Assembly: GCF_002205635.1 (NCBI RefSeq)
Contig: NZ_NISJ01000004.1
Location: forward strand, 1 to 64,000
DNA from: Sphingopyxis witflariensis
GTDB lineage: Bacteria; Pseudomonadota; Alphaproteobacteria; Sphingomonadales; Sphingomonadaceae
DNA: 64,000 nucleotides
Direction: 5' to 3'
Position 1 is the stretch's first letter. The number at the start of each line of letters is the position of its first letter. Position numbers and translations under genes: made by a program. This document shows positions 39,364-47,810 of this stretch, piece after piece. The notes beneath the pieces were generated by a model. That model searched no databases and was not told where the DNA came from. It saw only the letters and a program-made list of their open reading frames with translations.

Positions 39364-41079
39364 TCAGGCAGGCTGGTTGTACATTTCGGTCGGGCCCGGA
39401 TATTCGCGGCCATCGTCGAGACCGGGACCGATTTCGCGGTCCGACAGGGCGTTGACCATCTTGTTCAGCCGCATCACGGTTGCGCGGTGTCTCGGGTCGT
39501 TCGCGAGGTTGACGAGCTCGGTGGGGTCGGCGTGGGTGTCGTAAAGCTCGAGGTCGTTAAGCCGGTTCAGCGTTTTCCAGTCTTTCGGCATATGGTGGTG
39601 CGCCGGCGCGAAATAACGCGCGAACTTCCAGCGTCCGTCATGGACGCCGCGGTGCAGGCGCCGCTTCGAGAGGTCATAGATTTTGCTGTAATCGGGGATC
39701 GTCTCACCCGGCGGACGCGGTCCGACGCTCCGTTTCGACGCCGGTTCCCACATATGCGCGACGGCATAGTTGAAGAAATGGCCGCGCTTGTCGCGCTCGG
39801 TTGGTGTGGCCGGTGACGACAGCAGGCCCGAGACATCGACCCCGGGCAGCCCCGGGAATTTGCTGGCCGCATCGGTGGCGGAAAGGCCCGCGAGCGACAT
39901 GAGCGTCGGGGCGATGTCGATTGCGCCCATCAGCCCCTTGGTCGTGCGCCCGCCCGCGAAGTCGGGGTGGGCGATGATCATCGGGATATTGGTTTCCTCG
40001 CGGTACATCGTCCCGGCCTTTTGTCGCATGCGATGCGCGCCGGCGCGTTCGCCATGGTCGCTGGTGTAGACGATGATCGTGTTGTCGATCTGCCCGCTTT
40101 CCTTGAGAGCCCAGAGCAATTGGGCAAGGCGGCGGTCGACGTCGCGCAGGCAGTTGTAATAATAATTGTTGAAGCGGTGCCACGACGCCTCGTCTTCGTG
40201 CGGGATCGGGCCATAGAAAAGATCGTTGAGACGGACGATCGCGCGATGTGCCTCGGGCTTGGTGCTGAGGTCGTCCTTGTAGAAGCTTTCGGGGAGGTCG
40301 AACTTGTTGTCGACTTCGTAAATCGGGTCGCCGGGCTCGCGGCGCAGCGGGCCGAGGATATCGGGGTGGGTGCGGTGCTTCGCCTGTTCGCCCGTCGCGT
40401 CATAGAACATGATGTCGTGCGGGTTGATCAGGCCGACGACCATGAACCATGGCTTGCCGCCCGCCTTGTCGCGGCGGACGAAATCGAAAATGCTGCGCGA
40501 CGCGTCGCCCGCGACATACATGTCGGCGCGGTAACCGTCCCACGTCAGCCCCAGTTCTTCGCCGTCGAAGCCATAATCGTGGAAGCCGTATTTCTCCATG
40601 GCGTGTTCGGTGCTGGGATAAATGCCACCGGGAACGCGCGGCCAGTTGCGTTCATGGTTCAGGCGGCTGAGGTGCCACTTGCCCTTGTAGCTGGTGTAAT
40701 ATCCCGCTGCCTGCATCATATGGCCGAGCGTCGGCATATCGTCGGCCATGACCGGGTTGGGGGCGTTATCGCTGTTGAGGAACAGCCCGGTCTGCTGGGT
40801 GTGGTGGCCTGCGAAGATCGTCGAGCGCGACGGGGTGCAGGGTGTCGTGTGGACATGGTAATTTTCGACCAGCATCCCGCGCTCCATCAGTTCGCGGTGC
40901 GCGGGCAGTTTTTCGAGCAGGCCCTTGGGATAGCTGGCGACGCTCTGTTCCTGATCGGTGACGATCATCAGCACGTTGAGCTTCTTGCCGTTCTTCGCAT
41001 AGGTCGGCAGCGCGAGCCCGGCTGCCGCCAGCGCCCCCATGCCCCCGACGAACGTCCGGCGGTTCACATCCCAAGCCAT
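39364..41079 (-). CDS. Exported sulfatase (Tat type)
   Basis: 571 aa. A twin-arginine signal (NRRTFVGGMGALAAAGLALP) directs export by Tat. The formylglycine motif C-T-P-S-R is at C81-R85, so it is a type I sulfatase that needs an FGE or anSME maturase; none is in the window. The metal ligands VTDQEQ (about 41-46) and TSDHGERAGAHRMRQK follow family order. The start at 41079 has GGGAG eight bases upstream. It could release sulfate from an aromatic or alkyl sulfate ester taken up by the neighbouring TonB receptor. Confidence 0.9.
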   Translation of the reverse strand: MAWDVNRRTFVGGMGALAAAGLALPTYAKNGKKLNVLMIVTDQEQSVASYPKGLLEKLPAHRELMERGMLVENYHVHTTPCTPSRSTIFAGHHTQQTGLFLNSDNAPNPVMADDMPTLGHMMQAAGYYTSYKGKWHLSRLNHERNWPRVPGGIYPSTEHAMEKYGFHDYGFDGEELGLTWDGYRADMYVAGDASRSIFDFVRRDKAGGKPWFMVVGLINPHDIMFYDATGEQAKHRTHPDILGPLRREPGDPIYEVDNKFDLPESFYKDDLSTKPEAHRAIVRLNDLFYGPIPHEDEASWHRFNNYYYNCLRDVDRRLAQLLWALKESGQIDNTIIVYTSDHGERAGAHRMRQKAGTMYREETNIPMIIAHPDFAGGRTTKGLMGAIDIAPTLMSLAGLSATDAASKFPGLPGVDVSGLLSSPATPTERDKRGHFFNYAVAHMWEPASKRSVGPRPPGETIPDYSKIYDLSKRRLHRGVHDGRWKFARYFAPAHHHMPKDWKTLNRLNDLELYDTHADPTELVNLANDPRHRATVMRLNKMVNALSDREIGPGLDDGREYPGPTEMYNQPA

Positions 41080-41111
41080 CCCATATTCTCCCAATATCCT
41101 TTGACGCGATC

Positions 41112-41144
41112 GCCCCGCAGCGGCGCATGACGCCGCCGCGGGGC
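41112..41144 (-). terminator. Hairpin after the TonB receptor at 41153
   Basis: gccccgcagcggcg (41112-41125) pairs with cgccgccgcggggc (41131-41144) with few mismatches. On the minus strand it follows the receptor stop and precedes the sulfatase start. There is no strong T-run, so termination may be partial and the sulfatase may be read through. Confidence 0.6.
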
Positions 41145-41152
41145 TTTGATCG

Positions 41153-43429
41153 TCAGAATTTCACCGCAAAGTCGACGCCGAATTCGCGCGGCGGCTGGTA
41201 AAATTGCGAGATCGGGGTCGCGCCGGCGTTGGTCGCGCCCGAAATCACCTCCTGATCGGTGAGGTTCGAACCATAGAGGGTGACCTTCCACTTGTCGTCC
41301 TGACCCGCGACCGCGATGCTTGCGTTGAGCAGCACGACTTCGTCGCGATAATAGCCGGGAAGATTGCTGCGGCCCCAGGTGTTGAAGCGCGCCGAATAGC
41401 GCGCGTCGCTGTGCAGCTTGATCTCGCCGAAACCGGTCGGGATCGCATAGTCGACCGACAGGCTGCCGCTCCACTTCGGCGCATTGGCCAGATCGAGGCC
41501 CGACGAATCGGTCGGGACCGCGAAGGTGCCGTTGGGCACGCCGTTGATCAGGATCGGGGTGGCGGGGCCGCACTGGCCGACTTCGGGCGCGCCGTTGGTG
41601 AAGACGCCGTTCGTGTCGGCGCAGAAGTCGGTGTAGCGCGCGTGGAGATAGGCGACATTGGCGCCGATGGTCAGCCCGTCCATCGGACGCAGCAGGCTTT
41701 CGACTTCAAAGCCATAGATTTTGGCCGCCGCGACATTGGTCGTGATATTTTCGGCGCGGACGGCGCCCATCTTGGTCACCGAGCTTTGCAGGTCGCGGTA
41801 GTTGTTCACGAAGCCCGCGACGTTGACGCGCAGCAGGCGGTCGAACAGGTCGGTCTTGGCGCCGACCTCGAACGCATTGACGCGCTCGGGGTTATAGGGA
41901 CCGACATTTTCGGGGATGGTGCCGCGCGAATTATAGCCGCCGGCCTTATAGCCCTGCGAATAATTGGCGTAGAGCATCACGGCGGGCGAGAAGCGATATT
42001 CGGCGGTCAGGCGCGGGGTGAATTCGGCCCATGACGCCTCCAGGCTGCTCGCGAACGACGAAGTCTGGTTGCCGTTCACCCGCACCTGTGTCGCGATGTC
42101 ATATTTCTTGCGGTCGTGGCTGTAGCGGCCGCCGAGCGACAGCGTCAGCCCCTCGGCCGGATGCGCGTTGACCAGCGCGAACATCGCATAGCTTTCGGTG
42201 TCCTGGTGGAGCTGTGCCAGCGTCGTCGTGGTCGGCGTTGCGAGCACCGTGTTGAACTGGCGCCATTTGTCGGTCTGATAGTAAAGGCCGACGACGAAAT
42301 CGACCGGCTCGCCCGTCGGCGAGACATAGCGCAACTCGCCGCTCTTCGATTCGCCCTTGAAGTCGCGGGTCACGTCGAGCTGCGGCGCCGGGGTGATCAG
42401 CCCGTCAAAGTCGCCGCGCGTCAGATAGGTGAGGTGGCGATAGCCGAGCACCGAGGTGATCGTGCCGTAACCGACGTCGAGGTTCGAGGTCCACGACCCG
42501 CCATAGGTTTCGGTGTTGGCGATCGGATCGAACAGCACCGCCGATTTGCGGACATCGGTCTTCACTTCATTGGGCAGCAGGTCCCAGTTTGGGTCGCCAT
42601 TGTCGAGGACGTGCGGCGCGGGGCCGGTCGTCTTCTGCTTCAGCCAGTCGGCGACGATCGTCGTGTCGAACGCACCGCCGGCATCATAGGCGAGCGCGCC
42701 GCGCACCGATTTGACGTTGCTGCCGTTCAGGCGATTGCCCGTGATGACGTTGCGGCTGTAGCCGTCATAGTCGCGGAAATTGACCGCGACCTTCGCCGAC
42801 AGCGCGCCGTCGGCGAAATTGCCGGTGTTGACCTTGCCGCGAAACTGCTTGAGCCCGAACGAGCCGATGGTCAGACGCGCCTCGGCGCCGAAATCGTCGG
42901 TCGGGCGCGCGGTGATGACGTTGAGCGTGCCGGCGAGATTATTCTTGCCGAACAGCACGCCCTGCGGACCCTTCAATACTTCGACGCGCTCGACGTCGAA
43001 CAGGTCGAGCATCGTGCTGGAGACGAAGGGGATATAGACGCCGTCGATGATCGTGCTGACCTTGGGGTCGGCATTGGGATCGGGATCCGCCGTGCTCATG
43101 CCGCGGATCGAGATCATCGGCACGTTGGCGACGAGGCCCTGCGTCTGGAGGACGACGTTCGGCGCGAGGCCGTTGAGGCTGGTGATGTTGGTGCTGCCGC
43201 TGCCTTCGACCATTTCGGCGTTGAACGCCGAAATCGCGATGGGGACATTCTGGACGCTTTCGGACCGGCGCTGGGCGGTCACGAGAATCTCGCCATAGCT
43301 GTTGTCGGCGTTGGATGCCGTGTCACCCGATGTCGCCTGATCGGTTTGAGCGTCGCTGGTTTGCGCCTGAACGGGCATGGCGGCGAGCGCCGCAACCGCT
43401 GTCGAAATGAACAGAAAACCGGTCTTCAT
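41153..43429 (-). CDS. TonB-dependent receptor
   Basis: 758 aa. Signal peptide ends MPVQAQT. The plug has GEILVTAQRRSESVQNVPIA, ISIRGMSTADPDPN and VERVEVLKGPQGVLFGKNN, and the barrel ends FAVKF with terminal Phe. GGGAGGA is upstream of the ATG at 43429. It should import a substrate of the catabolic island; sulfatase downstream is probably cotranscribed. Confidence 0.95.
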   Translation of the reverse strand: MKTGFLFISTAVAALAAMPVQAQTSDAQTDQATSGDTASNADNSYGEILVTAQRRSESVQNVPIAISAFNAEMVEGSGSTNITSLNGLAPNVVLQTQGLVANVPMISIRGMSTADPDPNADPKVSTIIDGVYIPFVSSTMLDLFDVERVEVLKGPQGVLFGKNNLAGTLNVITARPTDDFGAEARLTIGSFGLKQFRGKVNTGNFADGALSAKVAVNFRDYDGYSRNVITGNRLNGSNVKSVRGALAYDAGGAFDTTIVADWLKQKTTGPAPHVLDNGDPNWDLLPNEVKTDVRKSAVLFDPIANTETYGGSWTSNLDVGYGTITSVLGYRHLTYLTRGDFDGLITPAPQLDVTRDFKGESKSGELRYVSPTGEPVDFVVGLYYQTDKWRQFNTVLATPTTTTLAQLHQDTESYAMFALVNAHPAEGLTLSLGGRYSHDRKKYDIATQVRVNGNQTSSFASSLEASWAEFTPRLTAEYRFSPAVMLYANYSQGYKAGGYNSRGTIPENVGPYNPERVNAFEVGAKTDLFDRLLRVNVAGFVNNYRDLQSSVTKMGAVRAENITTNVAAAKIYGFEVESLLRPMDGLTIGANVAYLHARYTDFCADTNGVFTNGAPEVGQCGPATPILINGVPNGTFAVPTDSSGLDLANAPKWSGSLSVDYAIPTGFGEIKLHSDARYSARFNTWGRSNLPGYYRDEVVLLNASIAVAGQDDKWKVTLYGSNLTDQEVISGATNAGATPISQFYQPPREFGVDFAVKF

Positions 43430-43650
43430 AAATCCTCCCACTTTGGCGGCCGTGTGCTTTCGTCGCCCGCACGCGTTGCCGCGGCGGAATGTGCCTTCAC
43501 ATCCGGCCTCTTCATTTCACAAGAACGGGAGCGGTTGTTGGCCGGGGCCGATATTTCTGTCGGCACAGAATGTCTTTGCATCCTCATCGCGTGCCGCCAG
43601 CTTGGTCGCTATCCTTCGTTCCAAGCCCGATGTAGCAGAGAGGAAAAATA

Positions 43651-43664
43651 CTTCAAGTGCTAAG
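43651..43664. promoter_or_regulatory. Weak member of the CTTAGnATnCTAAG operator family
   Basis: cttcaagtgctaag: the right half-site matches the family (gCTAAG) and the outer CTT-N8-AAG is kept, but the left inner bases differ. It is closer to the TonB receptor start than the strong site is. Confidence 0.4.
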
Positions 43665-43734
43665 CATTATGATGTTCGCATAACCGAAAACCCCTGAAAA
43701 CCGCTTGCTGGAGTGGGGTGCATTGGCTTATAGG

Positions 43735-43746
43735 TTAGATATCTAA
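43735..43746. promoter_or_regulatory. Operator-family palindrome, site upstream of leuC-like
   Basis: ttagatatctaa is a perfect 12-bp palindrome about 80 bases before the leuC-like start; with flanks it reads ggttagatatctaagtat. It matches the island-wide pattern CTTAGnATnCTAAG. Confidence 0.75.
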
Positions 43747-43825
43747 GTATTATGTCGCCGCCGTCGGGCGAGGGGCGAGTCAAGGCCGGGGGAGCGTGTC
43801 GCGTGCGAAGGAAGGTTGATCTGCG

Positions 43826-45259
43826 ATGGGCGTCCGGCGGATGAAAGCGTCGTCGCCGCGCACATTATACGACAAGATATGGGATGCCCACGCCGTCGCC
43901 GAGGATGATGGCGAGACCTTGCTCTATATCGACCTGCACCTGTTGCACGAGGTGACATCGCCGCAGGCTTTCGCCGCGCTTGCAGCGGCGGGGCGCCCGG
44001 TGCGGCGTCCGGCGCGGGCGCTCGCGCTGTGCGATCATAATGTACCGACCGAGGGGCAGGCCGCCGGGCCGTCGGGGGTCGCCGACGAGCAGGCGCGCGC
44101 GCAGATCGAGATGCTCGCCGCCAATACGGCGCGTTTCGGGATCGAGAATTTTCCGATGGGTGACCCGCGCGGCGGCATCGTCCATGTCGTCGGACCCGAA
44201 CAGGGGCGCTCGCAGCCGGGGATGACGATCGTCTGCGGCGACAGCCACACCTCGACCCACGGTGCCTTTGGCGCGCTGGCGTTCGGCATCGGCACGTCGG
44301 AGGTCGAACATGTGCTGGCGACCCAGACGATTCGCCAGCGCCGTTCGCGCAACATGCGGGTGCTGGTCGACGGCGAACTGGCGCCGCATGTCCATGCCAA
44401 GGATCTGGCGCTGCATCTGCTGCGCACCCTGGGCGTCGACGGGGCGACGGGGCATGTCATCGAATATGCGGGCGCGGCGATCCGTGCGCTGTCGATGGAG
44501 GCGCGCATGACCTTGTGCAATCTCAGCATCGAAATGGGCGCGCGCGCGGGGCTGGTCGCGCCCGACGACATCAGCTTTGCCTATCTGAAAGGCCGTCCGG
44601 CGGCACCGGCGGGGGGTGATTGGGACGCGGCCGTTATGCGCTGGCGTGTGCTGGCGACCGATGCTGGCGCGCTTTTCGACCGGGAGGTGCAGATCGATGC
44701 GGCCGACGTTGGGCCGATGGTCAGTTGGGGCACCAATCCGTCACAGGTGATCGGTATCGGCGAGTGCATCCCCGACCCCGCCGCGATGGCCGACGGCGAT
44801 GACCGGGCCACCGCCGAGCGTGCGCTTGCCTATATGGATTTGATGCCCGGTGCGGCGATTGCCGGACAGCGGCTCGACCGGGTGTTCATCGGCAGCTGCA
44901 CCAACAGCCGGATCGAGGATCTGCGCGTCGTCGCCGATATTGTGCGCGGCCGCCGCGTGGCGCCGCATATCCGCGCGATGGTCGTGCCGGGGTCAGGGCT
45001 GGTGAAACGGCAGGCCGAGGCCGAGGGAGTCGATGTGATCCTGCGCGACGCCGGGTTCGACTGGCGCGAACCGGGATGCTCGATGTGCGTGGGGATGAAC
45101 TCCGACAGGTTGCAGCCGGGCGAGCGCTGCGCCGCGACGTCGAACCGGAACTTTGAAAATCGGCAGGGGCGCGGCGGCCGGACGCATCTGATGAGCCCCG
45201 CGCTGGCGGCCGCGAGCGCTGTTGCGGGGTATATCGCCGACCCCCGGATGCTCGACTAG
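43826..45259 (+). CDS. LeuC-like aconitase-family large subunit
   Basis: 477 aa. It follows the 3-isopropylmalate dehydratase large subunit closely: [48 protein letters not shown]. The [4Fe-4S] cysteines are in IGSCTNSR and [10 protein letters not shown]. It would isomerise or hydrate a short branched dicarboxylate together with the LeuD-like subunit. Start at 43826 has AAGGAAGG about ten bases upstream; an ATG at 43841 is possible. Unlike normal leuCD operons, the leuD-like gene is convergent with it, and both genes have their own operator. A catabolic paralogue is likely. Confidence 0.88.
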   Translation: MGVRRMKASSPRTLYDKIWDAHAVAEDDGETLLYIDLHLLHEVTSPQAFAALAAAGRPVRRPARALALCDHNVPTEGQAAGPSGVADEQARAQIEMLAANTARFGIENFPMGDPRGGIVHVVGPEQGRSQPGMTIVCGDSHTSTHGAFGALAFGIGTSEVEHVLATQTIRQRRSRNMRVLVDGELAPHVHAKDLALHLLRTLGVDGATGHVIEYAGAAIRALSMEARMTLCNLSIEMGARAGLVAPDDISFAYLKGRPAAPAGGDWDAAVMRWRVLATDAGALFDREVQIDAADVGPMVSWGTNPSQVIGIGECIPDPAAMADGDDRATAERALAYMDLMPGAAIAGQRLDRVFIGSCTNSRIEDLRVVADIVRGRRVAPHIRAMVVPGSGLVKRQAEAEGVDVILRDAGFDWREPGCSMCVGMNSDRLQPGERCAATSNRNFENRQGRGGRTHLMSPALAAASAVAGYIADPRMLD

Positions 45260-45840
45260 GCGGCGTCTTCGAAGCGTGTGATCGCGTCGGCGTGGCGCAG
45301 CGTCCGGTCGATATCGTCGAGTCCCTCGATCAGGATGCGGCGATCGGCGGCGTCGACGTCGAACAGGATCGTTTCGCCCGACGCGAGCAGGATCTGCTGC
45401 TCCTCCAGATCGACCGTAACCGGCGCATATTGTGAAAGCCTGCTTTGTTCGCGCAGCCATGCGCAGGCCTCGTCGGGCAGGCGGATCAGCAGCAGGCCAT
45501 TCTTGCGTGCATTGTTCGAGAAAATATCGCCGAAGCTTGGCGCGATGACGCAGCGAATGCCAAAGCCGATGAGCGCCCACACCGCATGTTCGCGCGACGA
45601 GCCGCAGCCGAAATTGCGATCGGCGACCAATATCTGCGCGTGCCGGCAGGGACCGCGATTGAGGATGAAGTCGCTCTGTTCGCTGCCATCGGCGGCAAAG
45701 CGCATCTCCTGAAACAGATGGCTGCCCAGTCCGTCGCGGGTCAGCGCCTTCATGAAGCGCGCGGGGATAATCATGTCGGTGTCGACATTGGTCAGCGGCA
45801 GCGGTGCCGCAACGGCCGACAGCCGGGTGAATTTTTCCAT
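45256..45840 (-). CDS. LeuD-like aconitase-family small subunit
   Basis: 194 aa swivel-domain protein. [20 protein letters not shown] and [15 protein letters not shown] are the LeuD signatures, and [19 protein letters not shown] follows. It should pair with the LeuC-like protein. Its last four bases overlap the end of the leuC-like gene tail to tail, an unusual arrangement. An operator-family site lies 17 bases before its start. Confidence 0.9.
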   Translation of the reverse strand: MEKFTRLSAVAAPLPLTNVDTDMIIPARFMKALTRDGLGSHLFQEMRFAADGSEQSDFILNRGPCRHAQILVADRNFGCGSSREHAVWALIGFGIRCVIAPSFGDIFSNNARKNGLLLIRLPDEACAWLREQSRLSQYAPVTVDLEEQQILLASGETILFDVDAADRRILIEGLDDIDRTLRHADAITRFEDAA

Positions 45841-45856
45841 AGCATTGCCTCAATAA

Positions 45857-45870
45857 CTTAGTATTCTAAG
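45857..45870. promoter_or_regulatory. Operator-family palindrome, site upstream of leuD-like
   Basis: cttagtattctaag matches the pattern CTTAGnATnCTAAG with one non-paired position. It is 17 bases before the leuD-like start and 162 before the MarR 2 start, so it could control both divergent genes. Confidence 0.78.
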
Positions 45871-46031
45871 CATAAGCCATTCGCGGCGTTGTGCAACGAA
45901 ATTGGCGCGATGGGCGGTTGCCGGCGGTCGATCGCCGCGCGTATCGAAGCATATTGCCGCCCAAATCTTCGCGGCCTAAGGTTCGATAGGCAACGACCAA
46001 GTTTGTGGACGGGAACGGCCGAAGGGGAAAT

Positions 46032-46541
46032 ATGTTGGCCAAGAAAAACAAAGCCTATCGGCATCCCGCCGAATATTACACCGATCTGGAAAACAGTATC
46101 GGCTATCTTTCGCGCATCGTTTTTCGGTCTTTTTCGCGGCTGCTCGAACGCGGGACGTTGACGCAGGATGTGTCGGCGGGTCAGTGGCGTTTTCTGCGGC
46201 AGTTGTGGCGCGAGGACGGCATTACCCAGCGCGAATTGAGCGAGCGGGTCGGGATGCGCGAACCGACGACCGTCGTCGCGCTGAAAGGGCTGGAAAAGGC
46301 CGGGCTGATCACGCGGACAAAGACCGATGCCGACCGTCGCAAGACCTTCATCTATCTGACCCCGCACGCCAAAAAGCTGGAGCTTGTGCTCGCACCGATG
46401 AATGCCGAGGTTCACGAGATTGCGACCCAGGGCATGACCGATGCCGAGGTCGAGCAATTGCAGTCGCTGCTGCGCCGCGTGATCGACAATCTGTCGGATG
46501 AAACCCGCAAGCTGTCGGTGCTGTCGGATATCAAAGCCTGA
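46032..46541 (+). CDS. MarR-family regulator 2
   Basis: 169 aa. Winged helix-turn-helix: EDGITQRELSERVGMREPTTVVALKGLEKAGLI with wing RTKTDADRRKTFIYL. AAGGGG lies five bases before the ATG at 46032. It is bracketed by two members of the shared operator family (45857-45870 and 46593-46604), which makes it the best candidate for the regulator of that family. Confidence 0.9.
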   Translation: MLAKKNKAYRHPAEYYTDLENSIGYLSRIVFRSFSRLLERGTLTQDVSAGQWRFLRQLWREDGITQRELSERVGMREPTTVVALKGLEKAGLITRTKTDADRRKTFIYLTPHAKKLELVLAPMNAEVHEIATQGMTDAEVEQLQSLLRRVIDNLSDETRKLSVLSDIKA

Positions 46542-46592
46542 TTTCAGGGTGCAGCGCGGGTGGAAAGGATTGCGGACCGGACGAAAAATAGG

Positions 46593-46604
46593 TTAGCATG
46601 CTAA
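46593..46604. promoter_or_regulatory. Operator-family palindrome, site upstream of FMN reductase
   Basis: ttagcatgctaa, a perfect 12-bp palindrome 22 bases before the FMN reductase ATG; with flanks ggttagcatgctaattat. Its closeness to the start suggests repression by blocking the promoter. Confidence 0.78.
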
Positions 46605-46625
46605 TTATTTTGTTCGGGAGGGAAA

Positions 46626-47201
46626 ATGACCAAAATCGCAGTCATCGTCGGCAGTACGCGCGACGGTTCGTTCAACAAAATGCTGGGTGAGCTTGCCGCC
46701 GCGAGCCTTGCCGCGCAGGGGGCCGATGTCACCCGGGTCGATCTTTCGACCTTCGACCTGCCGCTCTATTCGGCTGCGCTCGAGGCGGGTGCCTTTCCGC
46801 CCGATGCGCTGCGGCTGAAGACTCTTTTCGCCGGGCAGGCCGGGCTGTTGTTCGTGTCGCCCGAATATAATGGCTCGCTACCCCCGCTGCTCAAAAATGC
46901 CATCGACTGGGCCTCACGCCCCACCGGCGATGAAGGGCTGGTCGCGCTGACCGCCTATCGCGGCAAGGCGGCGGCGGTCATGTCGGCGTCGCTCAGCCCG
47001 TTCGGCGGGCTGCGCGGACTCACGCATTTGCGCCAGATATTGTCGACGATCCAGATGCTGGTGATCCCCGAACAGGTTGCCATCCCCGCCGCCTATGCTG
47101 CGTTCGACGAACAGGGGGCGCTCAAGGATGCGTTGCCCGCGTCGCTGGTCGACATGACCACGGGGCGTCTGATCGCGGTTGCGAAGGCGCTCGCGGCCTA
47201 G
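46626..47201 (+). CDS. NAD(P)H-dependent FMN reductase
   Basis: 191-aa flavodoxin-like protein. IAVIVGSTRDGSFNKMLGEL holds the FMN-phosphate loop and SPEYNGSLPPLLKNAIDW is the family signature. It supplies reduced flavin to a monooxygenase or reduces quinones. GGGAGG lies just before the start. Its last four bases overlap the end of MarR 3 tail to tail. Confidence 0.92.
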   Translation: MTKIAVIVGSTRDGSFNKMLGELAAASLAAQGADVTRVDLSTFDLPLYSAALEAGAFPPDALRLKTLFAGQAGLLFVSPEYNGSLPPLLKNAIDWASRPTGDEGLVALTAYRGKAAAVMSASLSPFGGLRGLTHLRQILSTIQMLVIPEQVAIPAAYAAFDEQGALKDALPASLVDMTTGRLIAVAKALAA

Positions 47202-47656
47202 GCGCTGCGCCGCCGTGGCGCCGAGGCGACGAGTTCGATATTGTCACCCCAATCGGCGTCGAGCGCGGCGAGCAGCGCATCGAACTGCGGTTGACCCAGT
47301 CGCGCTGCGATCTGGGTCGTCATCGCGTCCATCGCGCGCTGTGCATCCTGGCGCATCCGCGCGCCGAGGTCGGTCAGCGACACGATCATGTGGCGGCGGT
47401 CCGCTGGATCGGGTTCGAGCTGAACGATTCCCAGCGTCACCATCTGGCCGATCGTGCTGTGGATTGCCTGCCGTGAAACGCCGATGTTGCGGGCGATATC
47501 CGACGGGCGCACGATGCCGCTGACGACATTCGTCATCACCATCGACTGCGGCCGGCTGACGTCAGGCCAGCCATGGTCGTGGAGCCGCGATTGCAGTCCT
47601 TCGTCGAGCCAGCAGAAGCGCTGAAAAAGGGCGATGATCAGCTGGTTGGTGCGCAT
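47198..47656 (-). CDS. MarR-family regulator 3
   Basis: 152 aa. Winged helix-turn-helix: GIVRPSDIARNIGVSRQAIHSTIGQMVTLGIV, wing LEPDPADRRHMIVSL. Divergent from the acyl-CoA ligase at 47811; the operator-family site at 47761-47774 lies between them, so MarR 3 is a second candidate regulator of this motif. Confidence 0.88.
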   Translation of the reverse strand: MRTNQLIIALFQRFCWLDEGLQSRLHDHGWPDVSRPQSMVMTNVVSGIVRPSDIARNIGVSRQAIHSTIGQMVTLGIVQLEPDPADRRHMIVSLTDLGARMRQDAQRAMDAMTTQIAARLGQPQFDALLAALDADWGDNIELVASAPRRRSA

Positions 47657-47760
47657 AGGCGGCTGTGGTGTTTCCCTGTTGGCCGGCGAAGCGCCAACGG
47701 TATCACGCTAGAAGAAGCGCCGGGTCGAGGCAAGCAAAGCGGCGTTGCAAAGGCAAAATG

Positions 47761-47774
47761 CTTAGTATACTATC
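47761..47774. promoter_or_regulatory. Operator-family palindrome, site upstream of acyl-CoA ligase 1
   Basis: cttagtatactatc with the perfect core tagtatacta (47763-47772). It is 37 bases before the ligase start and 105 before the MarR 3 start. Confidence 0.75.
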
Positions 47775-47810
47775 TTTCATGATCGAGCATCCAAGGGAGA
47801 GACGGGGCGC

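Larger units (their letters stand above)
43430..43825. promoter_or_regulatory. Divergent promoter region between TonB receptor and leuC-like gene
   Basis: This 396-bp gap has no gene I can support. Its right half is AT-rich against the surrounding sequence and holds a strong palindrome (43735-43746) and a weaker site of the same outer pattern (43651-43664). It probably contains two promoters. Confidence 0.7.

Noticed and set aside
43826-45840. Leucine biosynthesis operon
   Set aside because: No leuB or leuA nearby, genes convergent, and operators shared with catabolic genes; the paralogue reading is better, though not proven.
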